In this document: piece by piece, positions 35,259-44,220 of the stretch
Numbering within the stretch: the stretch's first letter is position 1
Layout of the letters: each line of letters opens with the position of its first letter
From: JACQAP01 sp035548375
GTDB taxonomy: Bacteria; Pseudomonadota; Gammaproteobacteria; Burkholderiales; JACQAP01
Length of the DNA: 64,000 nucleotides
Direction: 5' to 3'
Assembly: GCA_035548375.1 (NCBI GenBank)
Contig: DASZTG010000080.1
Location: 1-64,000, forward strand
The notes under the pieces: model-generated
The model's input: only the letters and a program-made list of their open reading frames with translations
What the model was told of the DNA's origin: nothing
Databases searched by the model: none
Made by a program: the position numbers and the translations under genes

Positions 35259-37289
35259 GTGCGCTTGCCAAGAATACCTCTTGAAAACGACCCGGAACAT
35301 CGGGTGGCAGCCAGCCAGAAGGACGAGTACTTTCGGCTGCTGGTCGAGTCGGTCAAGGACTACGCGATATTCATGCTCGATCCGACGGGTCACGTCATGA
35401 CCTGGAACCCGGGCGCCGAGCGTACCAAGGGCTACGCTGCCGCCGAAATCATCGGCCAGCATTTCTCCAGGTTTTATCCCCAGGACAGCATTGATCGAGG
35501 ATGGCCCGAGCACGAGCTACGCGTGGCGGGGGCGGAAGGTCGATTCGAGGACGAAGGCTGGCGCATTCGCAAGAACGGATCCCGATTCTGGGCAAACGTG
35601 GTAATTACGGCCATGCGGGACGCTTCCGGCACGCTGCGCGGCTTCGTGAAGGTGACGCGGGACCTCACGCAACGACGACAGCAGGAGGAATCGCTGCGGC
35701 AGAGCGAGGAGCGATTCCGGCTGCTGGTCGAAGGCGTCAGCGACTATGCGATTTTCATGATCGATCTCGACGGCAACGTGTTGACGTGGAATAGCGGCGC
35801 GCAAAACATGCTGCAATACGAGTCCGGCGAAATCCTCGGCCATCATTTCTCCAGGCTCTACCCGGTGGAGAAGATGGGCGGCTCATCGCCCGAGAACGCA
35901 TTGCAGCAGGCGGCAACGCGGGGACGAGTCGACGAAGAGGGCTGGCGGGTCAGGAAGGACGGCTCCAGGTTCTGGGCCGGCGTGACGATCACGGCCTTGC
36001 GCGACGAAGCCGGGCAGTTGCGCGGCTTTGCCAAGCTCACTCGCGACCTGTCCGAGCGCAGGCACGCCGAGAAGCTCGAGCTGGAGAAAAAACAGCGCGA
36101 AGAGCTGCTCGACGCCGAACGCAGCGCGCGCGTCGCCGCCCAGCAGGCCGCGCGCCTGAAGGACGAGTTTCTTGCCACGCTGTCGCACGAGTTGCGCACC
36201 CCGCTGAACGCCATTCTGGGGTGGACGCAGATCCTGCGGGATCCCGGCCAGTCGAACCTCAGCGACTACGCGCGCGGCATCGAGGTGATAGAACGCAATG
36301 CGCGCTCGCAAGTGCAGCTCATCGAGGATCTGCTGGACCTCAGCCGCATCATGGCCGGACGAATGCGCCTGGACGTGCAAAGCGTGTCGTTGATCGACAT
36401 CATTTCCCAGGCCATCGAATCGGCCGAGCCGGCCGCGCACGCAAAGTCGATCCGGCTCGAAAGCATACTCGACCCGATCGACGGCATCGTGTCGGGCGAC
36501 GCCGGGCGCTTGCAGCAGGTCGTCTGGAATCTGCTGAGCAATGCGATCAAGTTCACCCCCAAGGGGGGACGGATTCAGATCCTGCTCCAGCGCATAAATT
36601 CACACATCGAGATCAGCGTAAGCGACAACGGCATCGGCATCTCGTCGGATTTCCTTCCGCATGTATTCGAGCGGTTCTCGCAAAACGACCCCTCCATTAC
36701 CAGAACCTACGGCGGACTCGGCCTGGGCCTGGCGATTACGAGGCAGCTCGTCGAACTGCACGGCGGCAGCGTGCGCGTCAAGAGCGCAGGCGAAGGCAAG
36801 GGATCCACCTTCATCGTGAACCTTCCGATTTCCCTGCTGAATGATGTTGCGAGCGAGGACCGCACGCACCCGACGGTGGAGACGGACGCCCAGAATGGCT
36901 CGCTTCCGGACCTGTCCGACGTCCATGCCCTGATCGTGGACGACGAAAAAGACGGGCGTGAATTGCTCCAGCGCGTGCTCGAAAAGCAGGGCGCCAGGGT
37001 GACAGCCGTCGAATCGGGGCAAGAGGCATTGAGGCTGCTTGCCGAAGTCAAGCCCGACATCATCATCAGCGATATCGGCATGCCAGGCATGGACGGCTAT
37101 CAGCTGATACGCAAGCTGCGCTCGGAGGAGGTACCTGACCGCAAGATTCCTGCGCTCGCGCTGACCGCGTTGGCGCGCACCGACGACCGCAAGCGGGCGA
37201 TTCTCGCCGGGTACCAATCCCACGTGTCGAAGCCTTTCGACGTGGGCGAGCTGGTCATCACGGTCGCCGGGTTGCTGGATCGAACCTGA
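35259..37289 (+). CDS. Hybrid sensor histidine kinase (PAS-PAS-HisKA-HATPase-REC)
   Basis: 676 residues, no transmembrane helix, so a cytoplasmic sensor. Two PAS domains (about 20-135 and 150-260; both contain DYAIFM and TWN), a HisKA domain with phospho-His310 (SHELRTPLN), a HATPase domain (NLLSNAIKF, DNGIGI, GLGLGLAI), and a C-terminal receiver domain with phospho-Asp605 (SDIGMPGMDG). GTG at 35259 follows CCGGAG closely; it is the best start. No response regulator gene adjoins. PAS ligand (haem, flavin or other) unknown. Confidence 0.9.
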   Translation: MRLPRIPLENDPEHRVAASQKDEYFRLLVESVKDYAIFMLDPTGHVMTWNPGAERTKGYAAAEIIGQHFSRFYPQDSIDRGWPEHELRVAGAEGRFEDEGWRIRKNGSRFWANVVITAMRDASGTLRGFVKVTRDLTQRRQQEESLRQSEERFRLLVEGVSDYAIFMIDLDGNVLTWNSGAQNMLQYESGEILGHHFSRLYPVEKMGGSSPENALQQAATRGRVDEEGWRVRKDGSRFWAGVTITALRDEAGQLRGFAKLTRDLSERRHAEKLELEKKQREELLDAERSARVAAQQAARLKDEFLATLSHELRTPLNAILGWTQILRDPGQSNLSDYARGIEVIERNARSQVQLIEDLLDLSRIMAGRMRLDVQSVSLIDIISQAIESAEPAAHAKSIRLESILDPIDGIVSGDAGRLQQVVWNLLSNAIKFTPKGGRIQILLQRINSHIEISVSDNGIGISSDFLPHVFERFSQNDPSITRTYGGLGLGLAITRQLVELHGGSVRVKSAGEGKGSTFIVNLPISLLNDVASEDRTHPTVETDAQNGSLPDLSDVHALIVDDEKDGRELLQRVLEKQGARVTAVESGQEALRLLAEVKPDIIISDIGMPGMDGYQLIRKLRSEEVPDRKIPALALTALARTDDRKRAILAGYQSHVSKPFDVGELVITVAGLLDRT

Positions 37290-37464
37290 CGCCTGCGCTC
37301 GGCTGCCGTCGGCGCCGGCCGTTGTATCTTGCAGGTCTGCGGTGCCGCCACATCCATCAGCCGCCATCTCGACGGTCTGACCCGACTCCCGACACTCACG
37401 CGCGCGACCGACTCCGCGTGCGCGAGGAGACAAAGGATTTCATCCCGATCGGCTGCATCGCCGA

Positions 37465-37917
37465 TCAACCTTTAGCGTTGTCCGGCTCCGGCCAGTTCTT
37501 GATGTACTGCTTGAGCAGCTTGTTCTCGAAGCTCGCCGCGCGCAGGGATGCCTTGGCGACATCATGGAAGGACAGCACGCCAATCAGCGCGCCGTTGTCC
37601 CTGATCGGAAGATAGCGCACATGGTTGTCGGTCATCACGGTTCGCATGTGGTCGACGCTGTCGTCGAGGTTGCCGCAGATCGGATCGGCGACCATGACCT
37701 GGTTGACCTTCACTTCCTGGATGTCGCCCCGATAGCGATGCATCGCGGAGAGCACCTCGCGAAAAGTCAGCAGGCCGGTCATCTTTCCCTTCTCCATGAC
37801 CACGAGCGAGCCGATGTCCTGCTCGACCATCAGGCTCACCGCCTGCGGCAGCAACGCAACCGGGTCGATGCTGAAGATCTGCCCGCCCTTGATCTTGAGT
37901 ATGTCCTTGACCTGCAT
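37465..37917 (-). CDS. CBS-domain-pair protein
   Basis: 150 residues made of two CBS domains (VALLPQAVSLMVEQDIGSLVVM and VDHMRTVMTDNHVRYLPI). CBS pairs bind adenosyl nucleotides and regulate partner proteins. Standalone, without an enzymatic domain. It faces the hybrid kinase and is divergent from the glutathione peroxidase gene. Target unknown. Confidence 0.88.
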   Translation of the reverse strand: MQVKDILKIKGGQIFSIDPVALLPQAVSLMVEQDIGSLVVMEKGKMTGLLTFREVLSAMHRYRGDIQEVKVNQVMVADPICGNLDDSVDHMRTVMTDNHVRYLPIRDNGALIGVLSFHDVAKASLRAASFENKLLKQYIKNWPEPDNAKG

Positions 37918-38027
37918 GCCCGTTCCCCTGCCCGCAAAATGATCGCCATCCTAGCCCAGTTCGCCGCGCTCAGGGAGGGCCGGTAGCGGCTATCATGGCG
38001 CGTTCGTCCCCATCGGAGGTATCCGCA

Positions 38028-38582
38028 ATGCGCCGCTCCCCCATCCATTTTGTCCTGCTCTATGCCCTGCTCACCATCAGCGAGGTTTCCATGGCCGCCT
38101 GTCCCGACATTCTCAATCACCAGATGAACAACCTCGATGGCAAGCCCATCGACCTGTGCGAGTTTTCCGGCAAGGTCGTGCTGGCCGTGAACACCGCGAG
38201 CTATTGCGGCAACACGCCGCAGTACAAGGGGCTCGAAGCGCTCTACCAGAAGTACGCCGACAAAGGCCTGGTCGTGGTCGGCTTTCCGGCCAACGATTTC
38301 GGCTCGCAGGAGCCGGGCAGCAGCAAGGAGATCAAGGATTTCTGCGAGCTGACCTACGGCGTCAAGTTCCCGATGGTCGAAAAGACCAGCGTGGTGCCGG
38401 GCAAGGCGAATCCGGTGTTCGCGCAATTGCAGAAAATGACCGGCGAAGCGCCCGAGTGGAATTTCCACAAGTACCTCGTCTCGCGCGACGGCAAGCGCGC
38501 GGTCAGCTTCTCCGCGCGCACGCAGCCGGAAAGCGCCGAGGTCGTGAAACAGATCGAGGCCTTGCTCGCGGAAAAGCCCTGA
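38028..38582 (+). CDS. Glutathione peroxidase family protein, exported
   Basis: 184 residues. A signal peptide (HFVLLYALLTISEVSMA) precedes a glutathione peroxidase domain. The peroxidatic Cys lies in NTASYCGNTPQYKGLE; ANDFGSQEPGS and WNFHKYLV are the family Gln and Trp motifs. It reduces peroxides, probably with thioredoxin-like donors, in the periplasm. GGAGG upstream supports ATG 38028 over 37995. Confidence 0.9.
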   Translation: MRRSPIHFVLLYALLTISEVSMAACPDILNHQMNNLDGKPIDLCEFSGKVVLAVNTASYCGNTPQYKGLEALYQKYADKGLVVVGFPANDFGSQEPGSSKEIKDFCELTYGVKFPMVEKTSVVPGKANPVFAQLQKMTGEAPEWNFHKYLVSRDGKRAVSFSARTQPESAEVVKQIEALLAEKP

Positions 38583-38647
38583 ACGCAAGGCCGGCTCATC
38601 ACACGCCGCGGTGACCCGGTAGCCCGGCGAACCGCCGGCGCGCGACG

Positions 38648-39154
38648 TCAATCCGCTTGCTGTTTTGCCACACCCCGGGACACGCCGTAGGCCGTGCCCC
38701 TGTTCCAACTCTGGACGTATTCCTCGATAGACAACGTCCAGCCGTTTTTCATGTCCTCGTCGAAATACTCGAACAGGATTCCATCCTTCGCAGTCATGGA
38801 CAGCAGGACGGTGCCGCCCTGTTCGCCGCCATGCTCGTCATGCGGATGCGCATCGGCCGCCGCGAGCGCGTAGTCGCCCTTGCGGCGATGGATGCTGCGC
38901 TTCGTGCCGTCCGGCTGCACTTCCTCCAGGAACTGCTCGCCCTCCAGCACCATCGTGACGGTGGCGGCGACGTGGCGATGCGGCCGGCAGTGCCCGCCCT
39001 TGCCATAACGCAACAGCATGTCCAGGCGTCCAGAGGCCAGATCGTAGCCGAGCAGGCTGTATTCGAAATCGACCCGAAAGCCTTTGAATGCGGGATCGGT
39101 AATGCGCCGCCATTCGACGGCGCCCAGGTCGAAGCTTTTCGAGATGACGGGCAT
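38648..39154 (-). CDS. Cupin-domain protein
   Basis: 168 residues with a cupin core: GGHCRPHRHVAATVTMVLEGE supplies the metal-binding His pair and Glu, and a later AHPHDEHGGEQGG segment adds His residues. Likely a small metal-dependent dioxygenase, isomerase or sensor. Divergent from nothing; follows a second, different cupin gene on the same strand (39199-39651), with about 45 bp between. Confidence 0.78.
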   Translation of the reverse strand: MPVISKSFDLGAVEWRRITDPAFKGFRVDFEYSLLGYDLASGRLDMLLRYGKGGHCRPHRHVAATVTMVLEGEQFLEEVQPDGTKRSIHRRKGDYALAAADAHPHDEHGGEQGGTVLLSMTAKDGILFEYFDEDMKNGWTLSIEEYVQSWNRGTAYGVSRGVAKQQAD

Positions 39155-39198
39155 GAAAAAATCCTTCCGCGAATCGGGCTGGCTCGCAGATGTGCGGC

Positions 39199-39651
39199 TC
39201 AGTCCGGGAGAAACTCGAGGCCGTACTTCGCGGCGATGGCCTTCGCTTCCTGCGATGCCGCGCGTGTCGGGCTGCCGGTATCGAGCATGCTCGCTTCCGC
39301 GATCATCGCATCGAACACGCCGCCGGGAGAGCTGATGATGATTTGCCGGCCGACCTGTGGCCCGGTGCAGACGAATCCGTGGGGCGTGCCGCGCGGCACG
39401 AACACAACGTCACCAGGACCGAGCTTCAGCAGCTTTCCATCCAGCCGAAAGTCGTTGTGGCCCTCGCAAATGATGAAGGTCTCGTCGTAGGTCGGATGCC
39501 GGTGGTAGCCGGCGCCGGAATCCGGCGGCTCGACGGCTTCGCAAACGGTATAGGCGTTCCAGCCGTCGCCGGCGGTGGTCTTGAACGTCATGGTCATGCG
39601 GCCGAGCTTGAATACCTTGCCCTCGCCCGACGGAAAGTGTTTCGCAAGCAT
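39199..39651 (-). CDS. Cupin-domain protein near acyl-CoA synthetase
   Basis: 150 residues. The cupin motif YHRHPTYDETFIICEGHNDF provides the His, Glu ligand set; second motif VPRGTPHGFVCTG gives the C-terminal His. ATG 39651 has GGAGG 5 nt upstream, nested at the 3' end of the acyl-CoA synthetase gene. Probably co-transcribed with the synthetase and the other cupin. Substrate unknown; conceivably an auxiliary enzyme in the same degradation route. Confidence 0.8.
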   Translation of the reverse strand: MLAKHFPSGEGKVFKLGRMTMTFKTTAGDGWNAYTVCEAVEPPDSGAGYHRHPTYDETFIICEGHNDFRLDGKLLKLGPGDVVFVPRGTPHGFVCTGPQVGRQIIISSPGGVFDAMIAEASMLDTGSPTRAASQEAKAIAAKYGLEFLPD

Positions 39652-39662
39652 GGAAACCTCCA

Positions 39663-41222
39663 TCAGTTCACCGCGCGCGTGCGGCCCTCCCAGTACGGCT
39701 TGCGCAACTCGGTTTTCTGGATCTTCCCGGCTCCCGTCATCGGCAGATTTTCTCGGAATTCCACGCTGCGCGGGCACTTGTACCCGGCGATGAGCTCGCG
39801 GCAATGGACTGACAAGTCCTCCGCCGTCGCATTCGCGCCCTGCTTGAGCACCACCACGGCATGGACTGCTTCGCCCCACTGCTCGCTGGGAATGCCGATG
39901 ACCGCACAGGCCGCGATCGCCGCGTGGCGCGCCAGTGCGTTCTCGACCTCGGCGGAATAGACGTTCTCGCCGCCGCTGACGATCATGTCCTTCATGCGAT
40001 CGACGATGTAGAGGTACCCCTGCTCGTCCATGTAGCCGCCGTCGCCGGTGTGCATCCAGCCCTCGCGCAGCGCTGCCGCAGTCTGCTCGGGCTTGTTCCA
40101 GTAACCGAGCATCACGTTCGGGCCGCGCACGGCCACTTCGCCGACCTTGCCGCGCGGGACTTCCGCGCCCGCGGCGTCCACCACGCGCACTTCGTTGATG
40201 AAAGAAGCACGCCCCGCGGAGCGCAGCAGGCCCGGCCTTTCGGCATCGCGGTGCTCGTCGGGCTTGAGATAGGTCGCGCAAGGCGCGATCTCGGTCATGC
40301 CATAGGCCTGCACGAAGTCCGCGTTCGGGAAGCGCGTCATCGCCCTGCGCAGCACGGCCTCGCTGATCACCGAGCCGCCATAGGCCATCACCTCCAGGCT
40401 GCCCAGGTCGTACTGGCCGGCATCCGGATGATCCGTCATGAGCTGGATCATCGTCGGCACCATCAGCGTGTGCGTGGCACGATATTTCTGGATGGACTGC
40501 ATGGCTGCCGGCGGCGTGAAGGCCGGAACGATGACTTGGGTGCCGCCTGCCATCGCGTGCGCATGCATCAAGGCCCCGATGGCAATATGGAACATCGGCG
40601 CGATCAGCAGCGCCCGGCCTTCCGCATGGGTCACGCCCTCGGCCAGGTAGCACAGGGCGTTCGATGCGAGGTTGCGATGGCTAAGCATCACGCCCTTGGG
40701 GAAGCCGGTCGTGCCGCCGGTGTACATCACGGCAGCGAGGTCGTCTCCTGAACGCCCGGCGTCGCGCGCCGGAGAGGCCTCTGCCAACAGCTCCTCGTAA
40801 TTGAGCATGCCCGCCGGCGTCTGCCCATCGCCGGTGTAGACCAGCGTCTCGAGTTGCTTGCTGCGCGACTTCAGGTCGGCCGCCACCGACTTGAACTGCT
40901 CGTCGACCAGCAGGATGCGGGTCTCGCAATCATCGAGCGAATACGCGATCTCGGCCGGACTCCAGCGGATGTTGACCGGGTTGACCACCCCGCCGCCCCA
41001 CCACGCGCCGTAGAAAAATTCCAGATACCGGTCGGAGTTCAGCGCTAGCATGCCGACGCGATCGCCCGGCTTCATGCCGAGCTTTTTCAATGCAGCCGCC
41101 AGGCGGGCGACGCGGTCCGCGTATTGCCCGTAAGTCTGCCGGCGCTCGCCGCAGATCGTGGCGATGCGCTCGGGATGCGCCTGGACTGCACGGTGCAGGC
41201 CTTGCGTCAAATACAACTGCAT
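39663..41222 (-). CDS. Long-chain/aryl acyl-CoA synthetase (AMP-forming)
   Basis: 519 residues of the AMP-binding superfamily. P-loop YTGGTTGFPKG, adenine site AYGMTE, and the hinge plus catalytic region GYMDEQGYLYIVDRMKDMIVSGGENVY with C-terminal Lys in GAGKIQKTEL. It activates a carboxylate with CoA, using ATP. ATG 41222 follows GGGGAG; upstream extension rejected. Substrate could be fatty or aromatic acids. Shares a transcript with two cupin genes. Confidence 0.92.
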   Translation of the reverse strand: MQLYLTQGLHRAVQAHPERIATICGERRQTYGQYADRVARLAAALKKLGMKPGDRVGMLALNSDRYLEFFYGAWWGGGVVNPVNIRWSPAEIAYSLDDCETRILLVDEQFKSVAADLKSRSKQLETLVYTGDGQTPAGMLNYEELLAEASPARDAGRSGDDLAAVMYTGGTTGFPKGVMLSHRNLASNALCYLAEGVTHAEGRALLIAPMFHIAIGALMHAHAMAGGTQVIVPAFTPPAAMQSIQKYRATHTLMVPTMIQLMTDHPDAGQYDLGSLEVMAYGGSVISEAVLRRAMTRFPNADFVQAYGMTEIAPCATYLKPDEHRDAERPGLLRSAGRASFINEVRVVDAAGAEVPRGKVGEVAVRGPNVMLGYWNKPEQTAAALREGWMHTGDGGYMDEQGYLYIVDRMKDMIVSGGENVYSAEVENALARHAAIAACAVIGIPSEQWGEAVHAVVVLKQGANATAEDLSVHCRELIAGYKCPRSVEFRENLPMTGAGKIQKTELRKPYWEGRTRAVN

Positions 41223-41259
41223 CGTTCTCCCCTGCTCGTCGTTTTTGTCTAACGCAATC

Positions 41260-42003
41260 TTAAGCCAACGCCCTCGCCACCATGTAGCAGCCCACCAGCA
41301 GCATGGCAATGAAGAACCAGCGGCGGAATGACGCGGGCGCTATGCGGTTCCTTGTCTTCTGCCCGATGAACATGCCGGCCAGGGCCGGAACCACCGCGCC
41401 GAGCGACGCGACCAGGATGTCGGTCGGATAGCTGCCGCTCGCGCCGAGGGCCACGCCCAGTGCCACGGTCGACACCGTGAACGACAGGCCGAGGGCCTGC
41501 ACGAGTTCGTCCCTGGAAAGCGGCAGCGCGCTCAGGTATGGAACCGCTGGAACGGCGAACACCCCGGTCGCGCCGGCAAGCACGCCGGTCGTGACGCCCA
41601 CGACGGGAGACAACGCCCGTTCGAGTCGCGCGGGAACCGAAAATCGCGGCAGGAGCAGCGCGGTGAGGCTATAGACCGCGAGAACTGCACCGAGCGCAAT
41701 GGACGGCCAGCGCGACGAACCCGACGTCAGGAAATGAATGCCGATGGCGGTGCCGACGCAGACGAAGACCATCATCACGCCAAGGCGGCGCAGGATGATG
41801 CGCTTCGCGGGCCCGGCGACGAACTGCCAGACGTTAGTCACGAGAGAGGGAATGACCAGCAACGCCGCGGCTTGTACCGGCGCCATGACCAGGCCCAGCA
41901 AACCCATCGCGACCGTCGGCAGTCCCATGCCGACGACGCCCTTGATCCAGCCGGCGAGCAGGAAGACGGCAGTGACGATCAGGAGGAATTCGGGGGAGTG
42001 CAT
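41260..42003 (-). CDS. TauE/SafE family sulfite/anion exporter-like permease
   Basis: 247 residues, seven to eight hydrophobic helices, with family motifs KGVVGMGLPTVAMGLL and the internal-repeat copy GVLAGATGVFAVPAVPYL. TauE/SafE proteins move sulfite, sulfonates or other organic anions across the inner membrane. ATG 42003 used; the longer TTG start is possible. Upstream of the acyl-CoA synthetase by 37 bp on the same strand, so possibly an operon supplying or exporting its acid substrate. Confidence 0.87.
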   Translation of the reverse strand: MHSPEFLLIVTAVFLLAGWIKGVVGMGLPTVAMGLLGLVMAPVQAAALLVIPSLVTNVWQFVAGPAKRIILRRLGVMMVFVCVGTAIGIHFLTSGSSRWPSIALGAVLAVYSLTALLLPRFSVPARLERALSPVVGVTTGVLAGATGVFAVPAVPYLSALPLSRDELVQALGLSFTVSTVALGVALGASGSYPTDILVASLGAVVPALAGMFIGQKTRNRIAPASFRRWFFIAMLLVGCYMVARALA

Positions 42004-42211
42004 GCGCAAAGACTAACGCAAGTCGGAACCGGTATGCCCCTTCACCCGACGAATGTCGGAGCCGGCGCGGGTCATCGCCTCGGAATCAGTCGCAACCCTA
42101 TGCGCTGGCAAGTGTCGAACACCCAGTTGACTGGATTCTGCGTCCTGATGGACGGATGCCGTTCGGAGTCCGGCGACTACGATCCCCTCGCCATAAGATC
42201 GGAGGATATCC

Positions 42212-42421
42212 ATGAAAGTCATGACTTGCCGCCAGCTCGGCGGACCTTGCGACCAGAAGCTGTCCGCGCAAACCTGGGACGAGATGGTGAAAACCATGAC
42301 GCGGCACGTGATGGAGAAGCACCCCGACACCGCAAAGGCAATGGAAAAGATGCATAACGAAGACCCGAAGAAATGGGGTCGGGAGACCAGGCCGAAGTGG
42401 GATGCGGCGCCGGAAGCCTGA
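42212..42421 (+). CDS. DUF1059 family small protein
   Basis: 69 residues beginning MKVMTCRQLGGPCDQKLSAQTWDE, the DUF1059 signature with two conserved cysteines, followed by a helical segment (HVMEKHPDTAKAMEKM). GGAGG precedes ATG 42212. Function unknown; often paired with stress or DNA-binding proteins. It stands at the edge of the accessory island, divergent from the TauE/SafE permease. Confidence 0.78.
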   Translation: MKVMTCRQLGGPCDQKLSAQTWDEMVKTMTRHVMEKHPDTAKAMEKMHNEDPKKWGRETRPKWDAAPEA

Positions 42422-42564
42422 AACTATTTCTTCTTCGCAGCAACTATCGCGCGGTGGCGGCTATTCAGCTGCGGTGGTCCGGCACGACACGTCGCCCATC
42501 CTCAGCCACAAAAACGTCTCGACGTCATGCTCCCATGGCAGGCAGGCAGACGCCGGATTGACGC

Positions 42565-42588
42565 GGTTCCATAATGGAACCATAATGG
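42565..42588. promoter_or_regulatory. Probable operator of the FitA/VapC toxin-antitoxin pair
   Basis: GGTTCCATAATGGAACC (42565-42581) is a palindrome with perfect 8-base arms around a central A. CCATAATGG also recurs as a direct repeat at 42569-42577 and 42580-42588, 11 bp apart, about one helical turn. This suits a dimeric ribbon-helix-helix antitoxin. It lies 22 bp before the antitoxin start. Confidence 0.6.
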
Positions 42589-42610
42589 CTCCACTCAATC
42601 GGAGCATTCA

Positions 42611-42856
42611 ATGCCCGTCAACCTGACCTTGAAGAACTTGCCGGACGATGTGTACGAACGTCTCAAGGGTTCAGCGGAAGCACATCGGCGCAGCCTTAAC
42701 AGCGAGGCCATTGTTTGCCTGGAAGCCGTGCTGTTTCCGGTACGGATCTCACCTGCGGAGCGGCTGGCTCGCGCCCGCGCGCTTCGCGCCGCATTGCCCA
42801 AGGCCAAGCTCAAGGCACGCGACATCGATGCCATGAAGCGCGAGGGTCGCCGGTGA
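42611..42856 (+). CDS. FitA-like ribbon-helix-helix antitoxin
   Basis: 81 residues. The N-terminal MPVNLTLKNLPDDVYERLKGSAEAHRRSLNSEAI has the beta strand and two helices of Arc/MetJ/FitA DNA-binding proteins. The C-terminal tail (PKAKLKARDIDAMKREGRR) probably wraps the toxin. It overlaps the toxin start by 4 bases (GTGA), the classic antitoxin-first arrangement. An operator-like palindrome lies upstream. Represses its own promoter with the toxin, by analogy. Confidence 0.88.
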   Translation: MPVNLTLKNLPDDVYERLKGSAEAHRRSLNSEAIVCLEAVLFPVRISPAERLARARALRAALPKAKLKARDIDAMKREGRR

Positions 42857-43248
42857 TAGTGGTGGATACGAACATCGTTGCGTACCTGTACCTTGAATCC
42901 GAATTCACGTCTCGGGCCGAAGCGCTACTCGATAGCGATTCCGATTGGGCAGTTCCGTTGCTCTGGCGCAGCGAATTCCGGAACATCCTGGCGGGTGCCA
43001 TTCGCCGCAAGGCGCTGGGCTTCGAAGCGGCTTGCCAAATTTCTGCCGAAGCCGAGAGCCTGTTGGCCGGCGGCGAACACGACGTCGGATCGCGGTCGAT
43101 CCTGGAGCTTGTGCGAAACAGCGATTGCTCGGCGTACGACTGCGAGTTCGCGGTGCTGGCGGCACAATTGGGCGTGAAGCTGGTGACCATGGATGGCAAG
43201 CTGCTCAAGGCCTTCCCGAAGCTCGCGCAACCCCTCCCCGCCGCTTAA
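42853..43248 (+). CDS. VapC/FitB-like PIN-domain ribonuclease toxin
   Basis: 131 residues from GTG 42853. The four PIN acidic residues are present: Asp in VVDTNIVAY, Glu in WRSEFRN, Asp in YDCEFAVLA and Asp in VTMDGKLL. PIN toxins cleave specific RNAs, often tRNA, and are neutralised by the antitoxin encoded just upstream. First element of the accessory island that leads into the integron. Confidence 0.9.
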   Translation: MIVVDTNIVAYLYLESEFTSRAEALLDSDSDWAVPLLWRSEFRNILAGAIRRKALGFEAACQISAEAESLLAGGEHDVGSRSILELVRNSDCSAYDCEFAVLAAQLGVKLVTMDGKLLKAFPKLAQPLPAA

Positions 43249-43309
43249 CGAGCCTTCAATCGCTGCCGGCACGCGCGGCGCGAAGGAAATCCAACTACGC
43301 TGTTGCTGG

Positions 43310-43664
43310 CAGCGGTGCAGATGGGTACCGGTCTCTACGGCCGTGGCGTGATACCGATCTTCCCAGCAGGCGCCCTGGCGCCCCTTTCTGCGGTTGTAAT
43401 CCTGCGCGGTCTGGCTGGCGACTAGCTGGACACTGCGCGCGATGACATCGTCACCCGTGTCTTTCACGAGCAGATGGATATGGTTGCTAGTGACCATGTA
43501 GTCGAGCACGCAGAGGCGAATCGCTTGCGCGCCTCTTAGAGCCAGTGGAGGTAGTGCGCTCTATCGCGGACGAATTTCAGGAGAAATTCGCGTTTGTCGC
43601 ACCGATGGGTGAGGTGCCAGACGTGGCCAGGCAGGAAATGTCGGTTGGCGCGCGGCATTGCCAT
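43310..43664 (-). pseudogene. Decayed REP-associated tyrosine transposase (RAYT, IS200-like)
   Basis: The N-terminal part MAMPRANRHFLPGHVWHLTHRCDKREFLLKF and the later LDYMVTSNHIHLLVKDTGDD (with the HIH transposase motif) plus YNRRKGRQGACWEDRYHATAVETGTHLHRC are Y1-transposase sequence. They are broken by an in-frame TAA at 43536-43538 (Tyr codon in relatives by inference) and by a missing base near 43522 between the segments. After HLHRC homology ends. It is a remnant, probably inactive; RAYTs mobilise REP-type sequences. Confidence 0.75.
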
Positions 43665-43744
43665 CACCCCCCTTAGAGCGGGCGTTTTGCTGCCGAAATG
43701 ATACGTCCAAGCGCTGAATTCGGGTCTATTCTTGAACTTGGCAT

Positions 43745-43870
43745 CTACAGATCAGCGCGTTGCGTTGGTCCGACCCGGAACTGCAGTTCGAAAACCTCGC
43801 AAAGCATCGGACCCATGAACTCGGTGGACTGCGCGATCAGGATGCGCTTGCCGGAAAGCATGCCTTGCAT
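43745..43870 (-). pseudogene. Fragment resembling an SDR oxidoreductase N-terminus
   Basis: A 41-codon frame reads MQGMLSGKRILIAQSTEFMG followed by PMLCEVFE, like the first strand and helix of an SDR-type protein, then diverges and stops. Without downstream homology it can only be a truncated remnant. Overlaps no other gene. Low confidence; identity rests on a short stretch. Confidence 0.35.
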
Positions 43871-43887
43871 ACGAATTGGTCAGCCTC

Positions 43888-44220
43888 TCACTTCAATGAA
43901 ACTTCCTCGACTCCTGAATCGGTCCTGGTCACGCACTTCCACGGCGTATTCCATTGCGCCATGCCGGATTCGCAATTGTCAGGCGTGCTGGCCCGGCGGT
44001 AGCAAAGCTTGTCCGGCTTCGTGATCGACCATCCTTTCTTCACATCGACATGGGTATCGAACGGCCCGTTGGGTGCTTCTGGCCCGGTGGCCACTTCCAC
44101 GCGGCAGATCATGTCGAGGGTGTCGGATACGAGCTTGATCTCGCCCGCCGAGGCTTGGCCCACGATGCCGATCATCGGCAAGCATGCCAGGGCGGCAAGA
44201 AGGCATTCCGGATTCTTCAT
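43888..44220 (-). CDS. Small exported protein, unknown
   Basis: 110 residues. A signal peptide (LLAALACLPMIGIVGQASAGE) precedes a mature domain of about 85 residues with four Cys (MICRVEV, KLCYRR, DNCES, WKCVT), suggesting two disulfide bonds in the periplasm. ATG 44220 with GGGGAG upstream. No family recognised. Located between the decayed region and the integron array; possibly an old cassette, but no attC was found beside it. Confidence 0.68.
   Translation of the reverse strand: MKNPECLLAALACLPMIGIVGQASAGEIKLVSDTLDMICRVEVATGPEAPNGPFDTHVDVKKGWSITKPDKLCYRRASTPDNCESGMAQWNTPWKCVTRTDSGVEEVSLK

Noticed and set aside
37290..37464. Possible small gene between the kinase and the CBS gene
   Set aside because: The open frame has no ribosome site and is antisense-like to neighbouring sequence.
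42925..43309. Continuation of the transposase frame on minus
   Set aside because: It is antisense to the PIN toxin and loses transposase similarity after HLHRC.
25350..43310. Shared CTACGCTGTTG in repeat locus A and near the transposase remnant
   Set aside because: Match of about 12 bases only, expected by chance at this length scale.
43698..44024. 108-codon open frame on plus
   Set aside because: Covers the exported-protein gene in antisense and the SDR fragment; no protein-like features.
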